Source: Spirochaetia bacterium (lineage in GTDB: Bacteria > Spirochaetota > Spirochaetia > Treponematales > Treponemataceae). From it: 49,521 nucleotides of DNA. The position numbers and the translations under genes are program-made. The DNA lies in NCBI GenBank assembly GCA_900769325.1, contig CAAGGF010000104.1, forward strand, positions 1 through 49,521, in the 5' to 3' direction. This document shows positions 9,201 to 15,832 of this stretch, in pieces (position 1 is the first letter of the stretch; each line of letters opens with the position of its first letter). A model generated the notes under the pieces. That model was not told where the DNA came from, searched no databases, and was given only the letters and a program-made list of their open reading frames with translations.

Positions 9201-10970
9201 TATTATAAAGTCGATGTCGTTCCGTATATTACATCTGTTTCACGAAACGATATGTACAACAACAACCGTGCAAGATCCGGAGCAATTCCGCTTTTAAGGG
9301 ACAATACGACTACAGAAACCGGAAACTTTATAACCGGCTTTAACCTTGGAGAAAGCATTGATTCAAATCAGACAACGCTTTTTGGAGTGGCAAAAGACGC
9401 AAAAGGTGAGCAGATAAAAACAGGTGAAAACTTTAGCAATGCAAAAGTCTCTGTTTCAAATTCAGAAATTACATTCCGAGTAAGAAGAGGAACAAAAGAC
9501 GGTTATGTTTCTATAAAAGTAAACGGAATATTGAATTTAAACAACATAAATGACAATTCTGCTGAATACAACAAAGAAAACATCGTAAATCAGTGGTTTA
9601 CAGACGAGTGGACCGACGACCGCTTTGTAAGAATTTGGCAGGATAATGATGTATTTGGAAATGATACACTTGCAAAAGATATTGCATATCCTGCAATGGC
9701 GATGAGCGAAGACGGAGTTTTGTATTCATCGTTTACAAACTACACAGAACACAAAGTATTCTATACGAAAACAGATGGTTCAACCCCTGTGTCATGTTTT
9801 TCGGGATATGATGCACCGGAAGAAACTACGATTTTTGTAAAAGGTTCAGGGGCTTCTACCGTTGTAAATGTTGGCTACATGGGAAATTATCAGTCTGGAG
9901 GAGCTCAAGAAAACTGGAATCCAAGGTTGGATGCTGCAGGAGGCTATCATGTTTATGATAAAAATGCTGCAATTACATATAAAAGTCATAAAATGTTCAG
10001 GTTTGAGCAACTTTTCCATAATCAGAAATTCCAGCAGTTCCAGAATTTCAGGCTTGTAAGGGTTGGAACAGAGGCAAATTCTTATGTTCATACTGCATAT
10101 TATGATAAGTCAACATCATCAATTCATTATTCTGTTGCAATACCAAATGCAAAATTAAATGGAACTGATGGTGCTGATAAATCGGAGTTTTGTTGGGTGA
10201 ATATAGACGGCGGTTCTGATAGTGATGATACAATTAACTTCCCTTATGTATTTACTTCTCCAACTAAAGTCAACCATACTGTTTATTCAGATTCTCCAAA
10301 TAAAAACATTGTTCTTTCTAGTTCATTTGAAGACGGTATGAAGCGTGCAACTTCTACAAGTCAGTTTGTCGGAATTGATTTATCTTCAGCTAATAAACCT
10401 GTCATCGTTTATTTTGCAGGCGATTGTATTCGTGTTGCCCGTGCAAATAATACTTATCCAAAAGGTGATCAGTCTTATTGGAAAGTTCAGAGGGCTGTTA
10501 CTGATTCTTCAAACAAAAACTACAGCATGAATTATGTAACTTATGTTGACTGCGAAATTGATTCATCTGGATATCTTCATATTGTATTTGTAAATACTTC
10601 AGGAGAACTTGTATACATTAAATCTAAAAACAATCCTTCTGACGGTTCAAAGTACGAGTTTGAAGAGCCTGAAGTTGTTACAGACGGAAGTCCTTCGTGC
10701 ATCGACATTACGACAAAAGGAGAAACACCGTACATCGCTTGTATTTCTTCGATAAATGCAGTTGACGGAATTACAATGGCATTTAAATCAGGCGGAAAAT
10801 GGGAAGTTATGAAAAGTCCTCTTATTCACACCGTAGCCCAGAACAGAGCCTGCATTGAAGCTCATCCAAATCCGGCAACAGGTTGGGGTGAAGCGGCGGT
10901 TGGATATTACAGCAATCAGGATCAGAGATACCACGCTGCATACTACATAGGAGATGGAAACGGTCACTGA
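207..10970 (+). CDS. Giant Ig-like repeat surface lipoprotein
   Basis: A protein of about 3587 aa. The start at 207 is chosen over the in-frame ATG at 195 because GAGG (197-200) sits six bases before it. The N-terminus is a lipoprotein signal: basic MILKRSK, a hydrophobic stretch, then the loose spirochaetal lipobox SISSC. After it come about 22 Ig-like repeats, each introduced by a linker such as DNTPP, DNTKP, DTTKP or QTDKP (first near residue 35, last near residue 3000), rich in Ser, Asp, Lys and Asn. The last 450 residues lack these linkers and contain repeated short beta-type segments, perhaps a propeller or sialidase-like fold. The architecture suggests a cell-surface fibre or adhesin, but the ligand is unknown. 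A C9 run at 640-648 makes this a candidate for on/off switching. It appears monocistronic. Confidence 0.85.
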   Translation: MILKRSKTALYFLSLVFLFSISSCDVGLGEAVDTEPPTVEISSPLANDKIRGSFTMSGTCSDEQGVKSVEIQLVSLDDSSSTVSYYPGENKFFKASLKDDNTKWECVIDPKTNKIPDGSYEASVVVIDKAGRNSRQKKSFSIDNTPPLVVLTRPSAKSTDLNPDSYGQKFVIEGQASDDSGIDLLEVEIYSKEENPKFLKTVQLKNVPLSININVAEFKDEIYTEIYGDNIEEGKKDYFCKIKAYDGTKKVPALQDDDKKGNLSDSYYLYNDIYSSVLSKYKINEVYQILSGTYKESENRSGESEKSVFETVKENLSKHKIDSGFFSLNPRNNPSYILSGYEALLCDGNDFSELKYHIPNGTKVSLRLTSGLDNTPLVDDTLGVSAFECDDYAKILDGAEEIVLVPALKDKDGNVLLTDENSINERASSISAIGSTARNISFVLDKSDGKLKIGSKYIIKAVGVDENKNESYVESPYGFMLVSNGAAPKISVEEPSDSVLNLKKGSSFKIKGSSYHDEGVPEVIIKANDNIIYSSETTSFEIQVNVSEIVADENVSGEYSVYVYSSYNGMESTYKEKTVFYDVEAPEISINSVIPLVEDAERKNNVNGIISVRGSIVDSFTSVVPESARYEVYDNGEKVESLSGKIENPLNFYFTVDTSSLTDKTDLDVRILAEDKAGNCALYSLKDDFYFINQQTDKPVITLNSIGEKAFVRGSSYSGFITDDDNIDSVEFNLYHTDFSGSKGELYKGTPLKVVKNINSTQYNFSVNLPDSVNDFILEVCATDVKSDGSLPVSNTVSHKFRIAGDAPVLEVDEPKEVRYITIDKNGAKTITFTGKVSGESNSLNPLTIQLLRGEDLDSAVVLIPSLWKAGSDYDGTETDWQGTTDAALFPDNKNEGTYRLYLKAVDSNGISSSKEIKFTVDNTKPSLSVTKSPCEEDGTIYIGNVSEFKIAGNAEDSNFNCVEYSYDGTNWTKFSESKAWTFVYTPCETEEKTVFFRSVDKAGNSSSVVEKKIITIQNPPSISAVKVLAEENEITSQNGTYYLNKDFKITGNVSYKHLKSFKCGEDDIVLSGNSFEYNPVDNEKGLYELKITDKADQYYILAVNVFYDESEPEVEMTVSPVVEKSEKKNLNGTIKVSGIASSPKDKIAFTKLILNDEEVTDSLGEPVSGKGVVKQVYSDSGMRFTYEIDTTKYNNKSDLTVKILSQDRSGNKKEISETYFVDQDTDKPHLSSSIFDFENPIQEYKFGIEGDKFTITAEDDDGVKEIYYIIKDSSSTPVKDDTILGGNKTSFTAQIVLPENLTLGKSYTIKFTVKDKNSPAVVYESPEIPFAYDKDYPVIKDIKIGTRTYESEMFVKDGDKISLSATDEAGIKEVSVVIKQGENVKQSFKLTKNGDSFESEGVSGTDGDYTAEITAYDNFGRDTKSSLSFKIDRICPEWKENKGTSENTNLVDSDTLISGGSKSKKHLELDSSFWFNQTAITLSGYAYDKNGIDKYSLKINDSEPVEISGSSSYKITSDLYTQGKNKAILTVYDKAGNSNSKTIFIQVDSASPSVTRAELKNSLDGKLITKEDSVLLTVETSDVTSGVEKILLSASADFSPSTEYMLSAISNNKVSFDIQLLSEGSRTLYVKAYDKSGLVSDVRQISGLEIDRTPVLVQYKTYSTGSPTVNKTIKFEGTVSDEHLGSSPLLELYYKKSDGNWIKFGDNPSYTKSDEKSGSWSISVDTTKFTDDTEYNFQIRTKDLAGNTNDGSGSYVTVKILQDSDIPVIKLNSITTDGKSRLNTGTISGTAEDDDGILKMQIQLVSSEKTFDENNWTTLSVENGSWSYEIPKSGNPSTPDGTYTLYFKVIDKENSTFETGTNLSPYISDTSSNKVKASISFSVDTTKPTISEVNVSFDDGKTDSVISNNQIFGGKNYSSALFTVKASDTVSKHEKLSVKLTIDTIEVPLSYDSNNNVYTSSVDLTKYSSMNGNYSLIVTAEDEAKMTDTFQKSIIIDNTAPDTIRNVVPKQNAEVTGEFTMTGLIQDDETNSGISEEEPLKYYIPKYSEKDIVPSESISWTQENLSQTSVSWSIDFANLSERLGYNTSTSQISSDYSGFQDPSNSDLYNIPVWFRAVDKAGNIGYIKEGLYSGDTDSSKKSLKLKFNPNADKPRVEINYPVHDKKDGTFNYVVLGGNVRFSGSATDNEGIDSVYLQFDFDGSGNFDTNNQAYSKLGLSPVPIPNKTEKGVKANGTVSWSYNLDISDLTGLSYETDKKVLRVRACAVDNDTVNGTLTSAWSEPVCISVNNSVPQIYIEKLRQYENSSSSNVVKEIDFNDGDFISGEDWFLEGYCEDPQKIDIDSSSVSGSTTEANFKVITDSEGNSDGKRVSFKIPVSSASGNWEVTLRVRDSDSGNPQSSERVYSLKIDNTPPSFKDGAGELVLYKNGYGSDGTKIDNSGNYVQNSNGQIFTIASSVEEAGSGFKNAAVYFERYYQSEGKSRIFNVREEYGIDRRQNATEISSKQEGSVYKNEESLPVLVKNVKRDSVTTLSYVGLSLNKNIFKGSIVKLGGVYYKIINIEGDTVTIDGNCDRSQTSAEFVYAMIVDNNDNGSGLSDDGDLMAESYSKAGSKWIWDCSVNSANIPDGPVEIHVVVFDKAGNFREGKVETRVTNNPVRITSVKLATDLNGNGTFDSSEYQDFYAIKNAEGRPDTSKGVDVWNLSTKDELNSSKNWTVRERLSVTPEFVGGTVPFYWNFSKNSQALSVPKEFSAIDSVKISNKEEFILENSALGAGDGNEGSDLYYSFSFWDSTEELKPGNNTSWTVLNAHVKQEIIDNSAPSIVIKPFYWESSSDNSLYKNSKENGHIELEKHLENGNFEESSGVYDKDPKLSGKVKIQGTVNDNKILKEILVKIPGFTASDDYISVAQYTKGSGWACDKTEDEVDSSLSTKGFAFTIDSDEITQENGHTVTWTLIWDTSKISGVAKADVKINFKATDQSSNSSGESSTQTTEGIKTSYYKVDVVPYITSVSRNDMYNNNRARSGAIPLLRDNTTTETGNFITGFNLGESIDSNQTTLFGVAKDAKGEQIKTGENFSNAKVSVSNSEITFRVRRGTKDGYVSIKVNGILNLNNINDNSAEYNKENIVNQWFTDEWTDDRFVRIWQDNDVFGNDTLAKDIAYPAMAMSEDGVLYSSFTNYTEHKVFYTKTDGSTPVSCFSGYDAPEETTIFVKGSGASTVVNVGYMGNYQSGGAQENWNPRLDAAGGYHVYDKNAAITYKSHKMFRFEQLFHNQKFQQFQNFRLVRVGTEANSYVHTAYYDKSTSSIHYSVAIPNAKLNGTDGADKSEFCWVNIDGGSDSDDTINFPYVFTSPTKVNHTVYSDSPNKNIVLSSSFEDGMKRATSTSQFVGIDLSSANKPVIVYFAGDCIRVARANNTYPKGDQSYWKVQRAVTDSSNKNYSMNYVTYVDCEIDSSGYLHIVFVNTSGELVYIKSKNNPSDGSKYEFEEPEVVTDGSPSCIDITTKGETPYIACISSINAVDGITMAFKSGGKWEVMKSPLIHTVAQNRACIEAHPNPATGWGEAAVGYYSNQDQRYHAAYYIGDGNGH
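640..648. repeat. Poly(C)9 tract in the lipoprotein coding sequence
   Basis: Nine consecutive C residues lie in the codons for a DNTPP linker, about 145 residues into the lipoprotein. Loss of one C puts a TAG in frame at once (codons TCG TAG). Gain of one C leads to a TGA about 15 codons later. Both changes would leave a truncated lipoprotein of about 150-165 residues. Runs of this length of C or G are rare in DNA this rich in A and T, and I saw no other in the window. Confidence 0.9.
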
Positions 10971-11002
10971 TAGAGTAAAGCGGGATTTTTAAAAAGTATT
11001 GA

Positions 11003-11085
11003 GTCATTTTGAACTTGATTTGGAGTCTTTCTATATACAGATAGATGTTATATATAGATAGATACTGAAACGAGTTCAGCATGAC
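11003..11085. repeat. Palindromic intergenic repeat, copy A
   Basis: An 83-bp imperfect palindrome. It begins GTCATTTTGAACTTG and ends GAGTTCAGCATGAC, and the two arms of about 26 bases are approximate reverse complements. It resembles the short palindromes with a CTGAA...TTCAG core that are scattered between genes in many bacteria. It lies in the 324-base gap after the giant lipoprotein gene and could end its transcript. The gap holds only this copy, copy B and their similar right flanks. Confidence 0.7.
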
Positions 11086-11128
11086 ACAAATGCTTTTTCT
11101 GCATGACGACACTACTGTCAGTGGGTTT

Positions 11129-11208
11129 GTCATTCCGAATTTATTTCGGAATCCCATTGATAGGTCTTTACAACCGCTATGGGGATGCTGAAACAAGTTC
11201 AGCATGAC
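11129..11208. repeat. Palindromic intergenic repeat, copy B
   Basis: An 80-bp palindrome of the same family as the copy 44 bases upstream. It begins GTCATTCCGAATTTATTTCG and ends AACAAGTTCAGCATGAC. The left arm also contains a small perfect hairpin (ATTCCGAA and TTCGGAAT). Both copies are followed by a similar segment containing TTTTTCTGCATGAC, so the repeated unit extends about 20 bases beyond the palindrome. Confidence 0.7.
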
Positions 11209-11294
11209 AAATGGTTTTTCTGCATGACTAGGATTTTCGGATAACACTTTATTTTTTTGTTGAAAACTTAAAGGAATAATATTAAAATCAAAAT

Positions 11295-11828
11295 ATGGAT
11301 GATATAAAGATTATTGACGATGCAATCAGAAGAGTACCTGATTTTCCAAAACCGGGCATTCTTTTTTACGATATTACAGGAATTTTTTCCGAGCCAAAAG
11401 CGTTTAAATTATGCCTTAATAAAATGTACAATCTTTACAAAGGCAAAAATATTCAAGGCATTTGTGCTGTAGAAGCACGCGGTTTTATTTTTGCCTCTCC
11501 GCTTGCAGAAAAATTAGGCATTCCGCTTATTTTAATCAGAAAAAAAGGCAAACTTCCCGGAGAAACTTATTCATGTAAGTACGGGCTTGAGTACGGTTCA
11601 AGTGAAATCGAAGTTCAAAAATCAGATATTCAAAAAGGATTTAATTATCTTGTCGTTGATGATTTAATCGCAACAGGCGGAACTCTATCTGCTGCAAAAA
11701 ATCTTATCGAAATGGGGGGAGGAAGTGTATCAGAATTTTTTGGAGTTATCGGTCTTCCGTTTTTAAATTATGAAAAGAACCTTTCTCCAATTCCGTGTAC
11801 AACACTTATTAATTTTGATTCTGAGTAG
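11295..11828 (+). CDS. apt: Adenine phosphoribosyltransferase
   Basis: A 177-aa protein of the usual Apt length. It converts adenine and PRPP to AMP in the cytoplasm (purine salvage). The PRPP-binding loop VVDDLIATGGT lies near residues 115-125, and the N-terminal DFPKPGILFYDIT and EARGFIF motifs are typical of Apt. An in-frame stop at 11283 makes the ATG at 11295 the only standard start. The closest Shine-Dalgarno-like AAAGGA is about 20 bases away, too far to be convincing. A weak promoter (TTGTTG at 11258, TATTAA at 11280-11285, spacer 16) would start transcription within a few bases of the ATG. It follows the palindromic repeats and may be transcribed on its own. Confidence 0.93.
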   Translation: MDDIKIIDDAIRRVPDFPKPGILFYDITGIFSEPKAFKLCLNKMYNLYKGKNIQGICAVEARGFIFASPLAEKLGIPLILIRKKGKLPGETYSCKYGLEYGSSEIEVQKSDIQKGFNYLVVDDLIATGGTLSAAKNLIEMGGGSVSEFFGVIGLPFLNYEKNLSPIPCTTLINFDSE

Positions 11829-11838
11829 TTTTTTATAA

Positions 11839-11877
11839 AAGTTACTTTTAAAAACTTTCAGTTTCCAGAAGTAACTT
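11839..11877. terminator. Hairpin between apt and asnA
   Basis: AAGTTACTT (11839-11847) and AAGTAACTT (11869-11877) form a perfect 9-bp stem with a 21-base loop. No T-run follows, so it may be a weak terminator or a leader structure for asnA. The sequence does not match a riboswitch that I recognise. Confidence 0.35.
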
Positions 11878-11909
11878 AAACATTAAATTGCAAATTTTTG
11901 GGAGTTATT

Positions 11910-12929
11910 ATGTTTAAATATAAACCTATTCTTTCAGTTCCAGAAACAGAACACGCAATTGTTTCAATAAAAGATTTTTTTCAGCTTGCTCTTTCAACTG
12001 AATTAAATTTGACAAGAGTTACCGCTCCGCTTTTTGTAGAGGCCGGAAAAGGTATTAACGACGATTTAAACGGGGTAGAGCGGCCGGTTTCTTTTCCTGT
12101 AAAAGACATGCAGGAACGCAAGATGGAAATCGTTCAGTCGCTTGCAAAATGGAAGCGTCTTAAAGTTACTGAACTTGGCTTAAAACCTGGGTTCGGGCTT
12201 TATACGGACATGAACGCAATCCGCCCCGATGAAGAACTTGATGCAATTCATTCCCTTTATGTTGACCAGTGGGACTGGTGTATGGCAATCGACGAAAAAG
12301 ACAGGACTGTTTTTCATCTTTTTGAAGTCGTAAAAAAAGTTTACCGCTGCATTAAGCGCACAGAATTTTTCCTTTACGACAGGTATTCTTCCCTTAATCC
12401 TGTACTTCCAGATGAAATTAAACTCGTTTTTTCTGATGATTTATTAAAACTTTATCCAAAAATGACTCCAAAAGAGCGGGAAAATGCTGTTGCAAAAAAA
12501 TATGGTGCAGTTTTCGTTGCAGGAATCGGCGGAAAACTCCCGGACGGCACCGTTCATGATGGAAGAGCCCCTGATTACGATGACTGGATTACAGAATCTG
12601 GCGATGGTCATGTAGGATTAAACGGTGACATAATCGTATGGAATTCTGTTTTAGGAAGGGCATTTGAACTTTCTTCTATGGGTATACGCGTAAGCCCTGA
12701 AAGCCTTAGAAAGCAGCTTAAAGAACGCGGCTGTGAAGAAAGGGCTTCTCTTGATTTTCATTCGCGGCTTTTAAACGGAGAATTGACTCAGACTTTGGGT
12801 GGAGGAATCGGTCAGTCTCGGCTTTGCATGTTCCTTCTTCGAAAAGCACACATTGGTGAAACTCAAGTCAGCCAGTGGCCGGAATCAATCCGCGAGGACT
12901 GCAAAAAGAAAGGAATTCCGCTTTTATAA
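11910..12929 (+). CDS. asnA: Aspartate-ammonia ligase
   Basis: A 339-aa protein, close to the 330 aa of E. coli AsnA. It makes asparagine from aspartate, ammonia and ATP, and its fold is related to class II aminoacyl-tRNA synthetases. Recognisable stretches include the N-terminal region with TAPLF and GINDDLNGVERPVSF, the motif VDQWDWC near residues 118-124, and GGGIGQSRLCMFLL near the C-terminus. The start is the ATG at 11910, with GGGAG at 11900-11904 five bases before it; a TTG twelve bases upstream is not needed. The next gene starts three bases after the stop, so the two are probably cotranscribed. Confidence 0.95.
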   Translation: MFKYKPILSVPETEHAIVSIKDFFQLALSTELNLTRVTAPLFVEAGKGINDDLNGVERPVSFPVKDMQERKMEIVQSLAKWKRLKVTELGLKPGFGLYTDMNAIRPDEELDAIHSLYVDQWDWCMAIDEKDRTVFHLFEVVKKVYRCIKRTEFFLYDRYSSLNPVLPDEIKLVFSDDLLKLYPKMTPKERENAVAKKYGAVFVAGIGGKLPDGTVHDGRAPDYDDWITESGDGHVGLNGDIIVWNSVLGRAFELSSMGIRVSPESLRKQLKERGCEERASLDFHSRLLNGELTQTLGGGIGQSRLCMFLLRKAHIGETQVSQWPESIREDCKKKGIPLL

Positions 12930-12932
12930 TTT

Positions 12933-13913
12933 ATGAAAACCGAATATAAATTTGCTTTAGATGACCTTGAAAAAAGCCTGAAAGATTTTTCTAAAAATAA
13001 AATCACGGAACTTACGGTTCAGGATGAAAATTTTGCAAAAGACAAAAAGAAAATCCTTAGCTTTTTAAAAAAGGTTTCATCTGATGCACCTGATTTATTT
13101 GTTTCTTTTAAAATTTTTTCTGAGTGCATCGATTCTGAAGTTTTAAGTGAATGTCAGAATGTAAATTGTTCTCTTGAAATTCCGCTTTTTTTCAACGATA
13201 AAAAAACAGAAAAATTCATTTCAAAAAAGGTGAATCTTTTAAATAATTCTGGCGTTGTATTCGGTTTTGATTTAACTTTTGCAGAAAAAAACGGTGATTC
13301 CTTAAAGGCATTTAAAGAAAGGCTTGATTTTGCCGTAGAATCTTTTTCAAATCATATCGATTTTCCGCAGACGGAAAGTGCAGAACTTTTTGAAACTTCC
13401 CGCGTATCTTCTTCTTTCAGTGCTTATGATATTCGCGTTGCAAGAAACATTTCTTTTGCAGCAAGAACTTTTTATTCTTCCGGTCGGGCGGTAAGCTGGT
13501 TTAACTATGTTTTAAAGCCTTTAAAAATACGGCCTTCGGCATTCTTTCAGGATTTTTCAGAATGGCAAAAATGCAACAACTGCGATTTTAAAAGCGGTTT
13601 TGTTCCAGAGAATGCCATGCATCAGGAAATTGAAAAAATGCAGCTTTTATTTCTTCAGTTAAAATACGAAGAAAAAGGTCTTTCCCATATTTTTTCCGCC
13701 GTAAACGATATTGTTTCTTTAAATGGAGCGTTTTCTCGTCTTTCAGGTGAAAATATTTCAACCGTAATAGAAACTGAATACAATCCCGAAGATTTACTTG
13801 GTCCTGAAATTATGGATTTAAAGGCGTTTTCAAGCGATGTCTGCATGGAACATTCTGTGGTTCAGGTTTATTTTAACGAGTACGGCGAGCCTGATTTTAA
13901 AATTCTTTCTTAA
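12933..13913 (+). CDS. Radical-SAM-like protein without the cluster motif
   Basis: A 326-aa protein that I cannot assign to a named family. Residues 25-150 read like the second half of a radical SAM barrel: ELTVQDENFAKDKKK matches the strand-and-loop usually written as a D-x-x-F motif, followed by DLFVSFKIFSE, SLEIPL and VVFGFDLTF. The CX3CX2C motif that holds the 4Fe-4S cluster is absent. It cannot lie upstream, because the stop of asnA is in the same frame three bases earlier. A CNNC pair occurs near residue 214, in a C-terminal region with no recognised domain. It may therefore be a non-catalytic relative or a partner protein. It is cotranscribed with asnA and followed five bases later by a pseudouridine synthase. 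The radical SAM relation is inferred from pattern, not from a search. Confidence 0.6.
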   Translation: MKTEYKFALDDLEKSLKDFSKNKITELTVQDENFAKDKKKILSFLKKVSSDAPDLFVSFKIFSECIDSEVLSECQNVNCSLEIPLFFNDKKTEKFISKKVNLLNNSGVVFGFDLTFAEKNGDSLKAFKERLDFAVESFSNHIDFPQTESAELFETSRVSSSFSAYDIRVARNISFAARTFYSSGRAVSWFNYVLKPLKIRPSAFFQDFSEWQKCNNCDFKSGFVPENAMHQEIEKMQLLFLQLKYEEKGLSHIFSAVNDIVSLNGAFSRLSGENISTVIETEYNPEDLLGPEIMDLKAFSSDVCMEHSVVQVYFNEYGEPDFKILS

Positions 13914-13918
13914 AAATT

Positions 13919-14875
13919 ATGATTTTAAAGTTTAAAACTAAGACAAAAATCAGATTAGACAGTTTTTTGCGCATTGAACTTCCAAAAAAATTCCCGGATA
14001 AAGTTTTTTCAAATTCAAAAATAAGACGGCTTATAATTTCAGAAAGCGTGAGCGTAAACAATGTAAAAGTTGTCCGACCAGCGTTTATTCTTTTAAAAGA
14101 GAGCGTTGTAGAAGTTGATTTTCAAAGCGAAAAATTCTTTTTTGAAAAAACGCCTGACGACATAAAATTTGACCTTACCAGTGAAAATGTTCTTTTTGAG
14201 GACGATTATTTTATCATTGTAAATAAGCCTGCGTTTTTTCCGACTGAAGAAACGATTGTCGGAAGTGAAAAACGCGATTGCCTTCACGCATGTGTAATCC
14301 GCTATTTGTGGAGTAAAAATCCGTCGCTTAAAAATCCGCCGTACGCAGGAATAATGCACAGGCTTGACAGGGAAACGAGCGGAATAATTCTTTTTACAAA
14401 AAAGCGGGAAGTCAATAAAGCGGTTTCCCAGATGTTTTTAAACCACGATTTTCTAAAAATTTACACATCGCTGTCAACTTATGATGAAAAATTAAATCAT
14501 TTAAAAAATGTAAATTCTGATTCTAAAAAATTTTCTCTTGAACTTACTATGAATAGAATTTCTCCAAAATCTCAAAAGGGAAAATGGGGTTTTGTTTCGC
14601 CCGAAAAAGGAGGGCTTTATTCTAAAACAGATTTTACTGTAAAAAACGCCTTTTTAATCGGTCAGAAAAAAGTCTATCAAATTGAATCAAAACTTTTTAC
14701 AGGGAGAACTCATCAGATTCGGTTTCATTTAAGTTATTCAGGTTTTCCGATTTTAGGAGATGAGCTTTACGGCGGAATAAAAGATTCAAGAATTATGCTT
14801 CATTCTTCAGTTTTTGAATTTGTTCATCCTGTTACTAAAGAAAAAATTCATATTGAATCAAAACCTCCGTTTTAA
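13919..14875 (+). CDS. RluA-family pseudouridine synthase
   Basis: A 318-aa enzyme that converts uridine to pseudouridine in ribosomal or transfer RNA. The RluA signature HRLDRETSG is present, with catalytic Asp at about residue 150, followed by the conserved TGRTHQIRFHL and GDELYGG segments. Residues 11-68 resemble an S4 RNA-binding domain (RLDSFLR...ISESVSVNNVKV). The target uridine cannot be told from sequence. It begins five bases after the preceding gene with no clear Shine-Dalgarno sequence, so translation may depend on coupling. A second RluA-type gene lies at 44210-45160. Confidence 0.88.
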   Translation: MILKFKTKTKIRLDSFLRIELPKKFPDKVFSNSKIRRLIISESVSVNNVKVVRPAFILLKESVVEVDFQSEKFFFEKTPDDIKFDLTSENVLFEDDYFIIVNKPAFFPTEETIVGSEKRDCLHACVIRYLWSKNPSLKNPPYAGIMHRLDRETSGIILFTKKREVNKAVSQMFLNHDFLKIYTSLSTYDEKLNHLKNVNSDSKKFSLELTMNRISPKSQKGKWGFVSPEKGGLYSKTDFTVKNAFLIGQKKVYQIESKLFTGRTHQIRFHLSYSGFPILGDELYGGIKDSRIMLHSSVFEFVHPVTKEKIHIESKPPF

Positions 14876-14957
14876 AATTTAAATGAAACATTTTTGATTA
14901 TATTCTGTCTAAATAAAAAAGAATAATTTTTAATTTAAAATATTTTTCGAGGTGTTT

Positions 14958-15665
14958 ATGAAAAACGGAATAAATAAAATTTCAGCGTATGGAGATTCAA
15001 TTTTAAAAGGGGCTGTGACTGGAACTGACAGCGGTCATCTTTTTGACATCATCGAAGATTCAAGTCTTGTTCTTGCATCAAAAGCTTTAGGTTTTGAATT
15101 GAACAATCAGAGTGTTTTTGGTTCAATTGTTTCAAAAACTCAGCGAAGGTTAAACCGTGATATTGAAAAAGGCGTTTTAACTGATCTTGCAATTATTGAA
15201 AGCGGCGGAAACGATTGCGACTACGACTGGACTCAGGTTTCAGCATCTCCTGATGAAAATCATCTTCCGCGGACGACTCTTGAAGATTTCATTCAGAAAA
15301 TTTCAGAAATGGTCGATGCGTGCAGAAAAAATAAAATTACGCCTTTGATTATGACAATGCCGCCTTTAGTCAGGGACAGATGGTATAATCATATTGTTCA
15401 CGGTCAGGATGAAAAAGCGGTTTTAAAAATTTTAAACGACAATCCCGACCGCCTTTACCAGAATCACGAATTATACAACATTTCGCTTGTTGAATACGCT
15501 TTTAAAAATTCAGTTCAGATTGTTGACATGCGAAAAGAAATGCTTTTATCAGAAAACTACAGAAATTTAATGTGCCTCGACGGAATTCATCCTAACGAAA
15601 AAGGCTATAAATTTATGTCTGAAATCTGGATAAGAAAACTTCCTGAAGTTCAAAAAGAATTTTAA
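14958..15665 (+). CDS. SGNH/GDSL-family hydrolase
   Basis: A 235-aa protein with the blocks of the SGNH esterase family: block I YGDSILKG (nucleophile Ser at about residue 14), the GGND of block III in ESGGNDCDYDW, and block V DGIHPNEKGY with the Asp and His of the triad. It has no signal peptide, so it probably acts in the cytoplasm. Such enzymes remove acyl groups from lipids, sugars or small esters; the substrate here is unknown. The start is the ATG at 14958, with GAGG at 14949-14952 before it, rather than a GTG six bases upstream. An 82-base AT-rich gap separates it from the synthase upstream. Confidence 0.85.
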   Translation: MKNGINKISAYGDSILKGAVTGTDSGHLFDIIEDSSLVLASKALGFELNNQSVFGSIVSKTQRRLNRDIEKGVLTDLAIIESGGNDCDYDWTQVSASPDENHLPRTTLEDFIQKISEMVDACRKNKITPLIMTMPPLVRDRWYNHIVHGQDEKAVLKILNDNPDRLYQNHELYNISLVEYAFKNSVQIVDMRKEMLLSENYRNLMCLDGIHPNEKGYKFMSEIWIRKLPEVQKEF

Positions 15666-15677
15666 TTTCTTTAAAAA

Positions 15678-15710
15678 ATCGCATTCTGAAAATCATTTTT
15701 AGGATGCGAT
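15678..15710. other. Hairpin after the SGNH hydrolase gene
   Basis: ATCGCATTCT (15678-15687) pairs with AGGATGCGAT (15701-15710) with one G-T pair, giving a 10-bp stem. The T-run needed for termination is on the left, so it fits a leftward terminator better than a rightward one, yet no leftward gene is near. Its role is unclear. Confidence 0.4.
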
Positions 15711-15770
15711 AAACGAAAATCTTTATATTTACCAAAGTCTTTTTTTTGACTAAAATAAATCTTGCATGAA

Positions 15771-15805
15771 CATTCGGAAATTTTTAGTTTTCGAATGTTT
15801 TTCTT
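15771..15805 (+). terminator. Rho-independent terminator
   Basis: CATTCGGAAA (15771-15780) pairs with TTTTCGAATG (15788-15797), a 10-bp stem with a 7-base loop, followed by TTTTTCTT. It would end the transcript of the SGNH hydrolase gene, about 35 bases before the next gene starts. Confidence 0.6.
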
Positions 15806-15832
15806 AGATTAAATTCATTTGATGGAAAAAAT

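Noticed and set aside
10822..11247. A 141-aa open frame on the minus strand over the palindromic repeats
   Set aside because: It contains peptide fragments such as MLNLFQHP that arise from translating the palindromes, a known artefact of such repeats, and it has no ribosome site.
11839..11877. A riboswitch before asnA
   Set aside because: A simple 9-bp hairpin with a loop of 21 bases; no conserved aptamer sequence is recognised.
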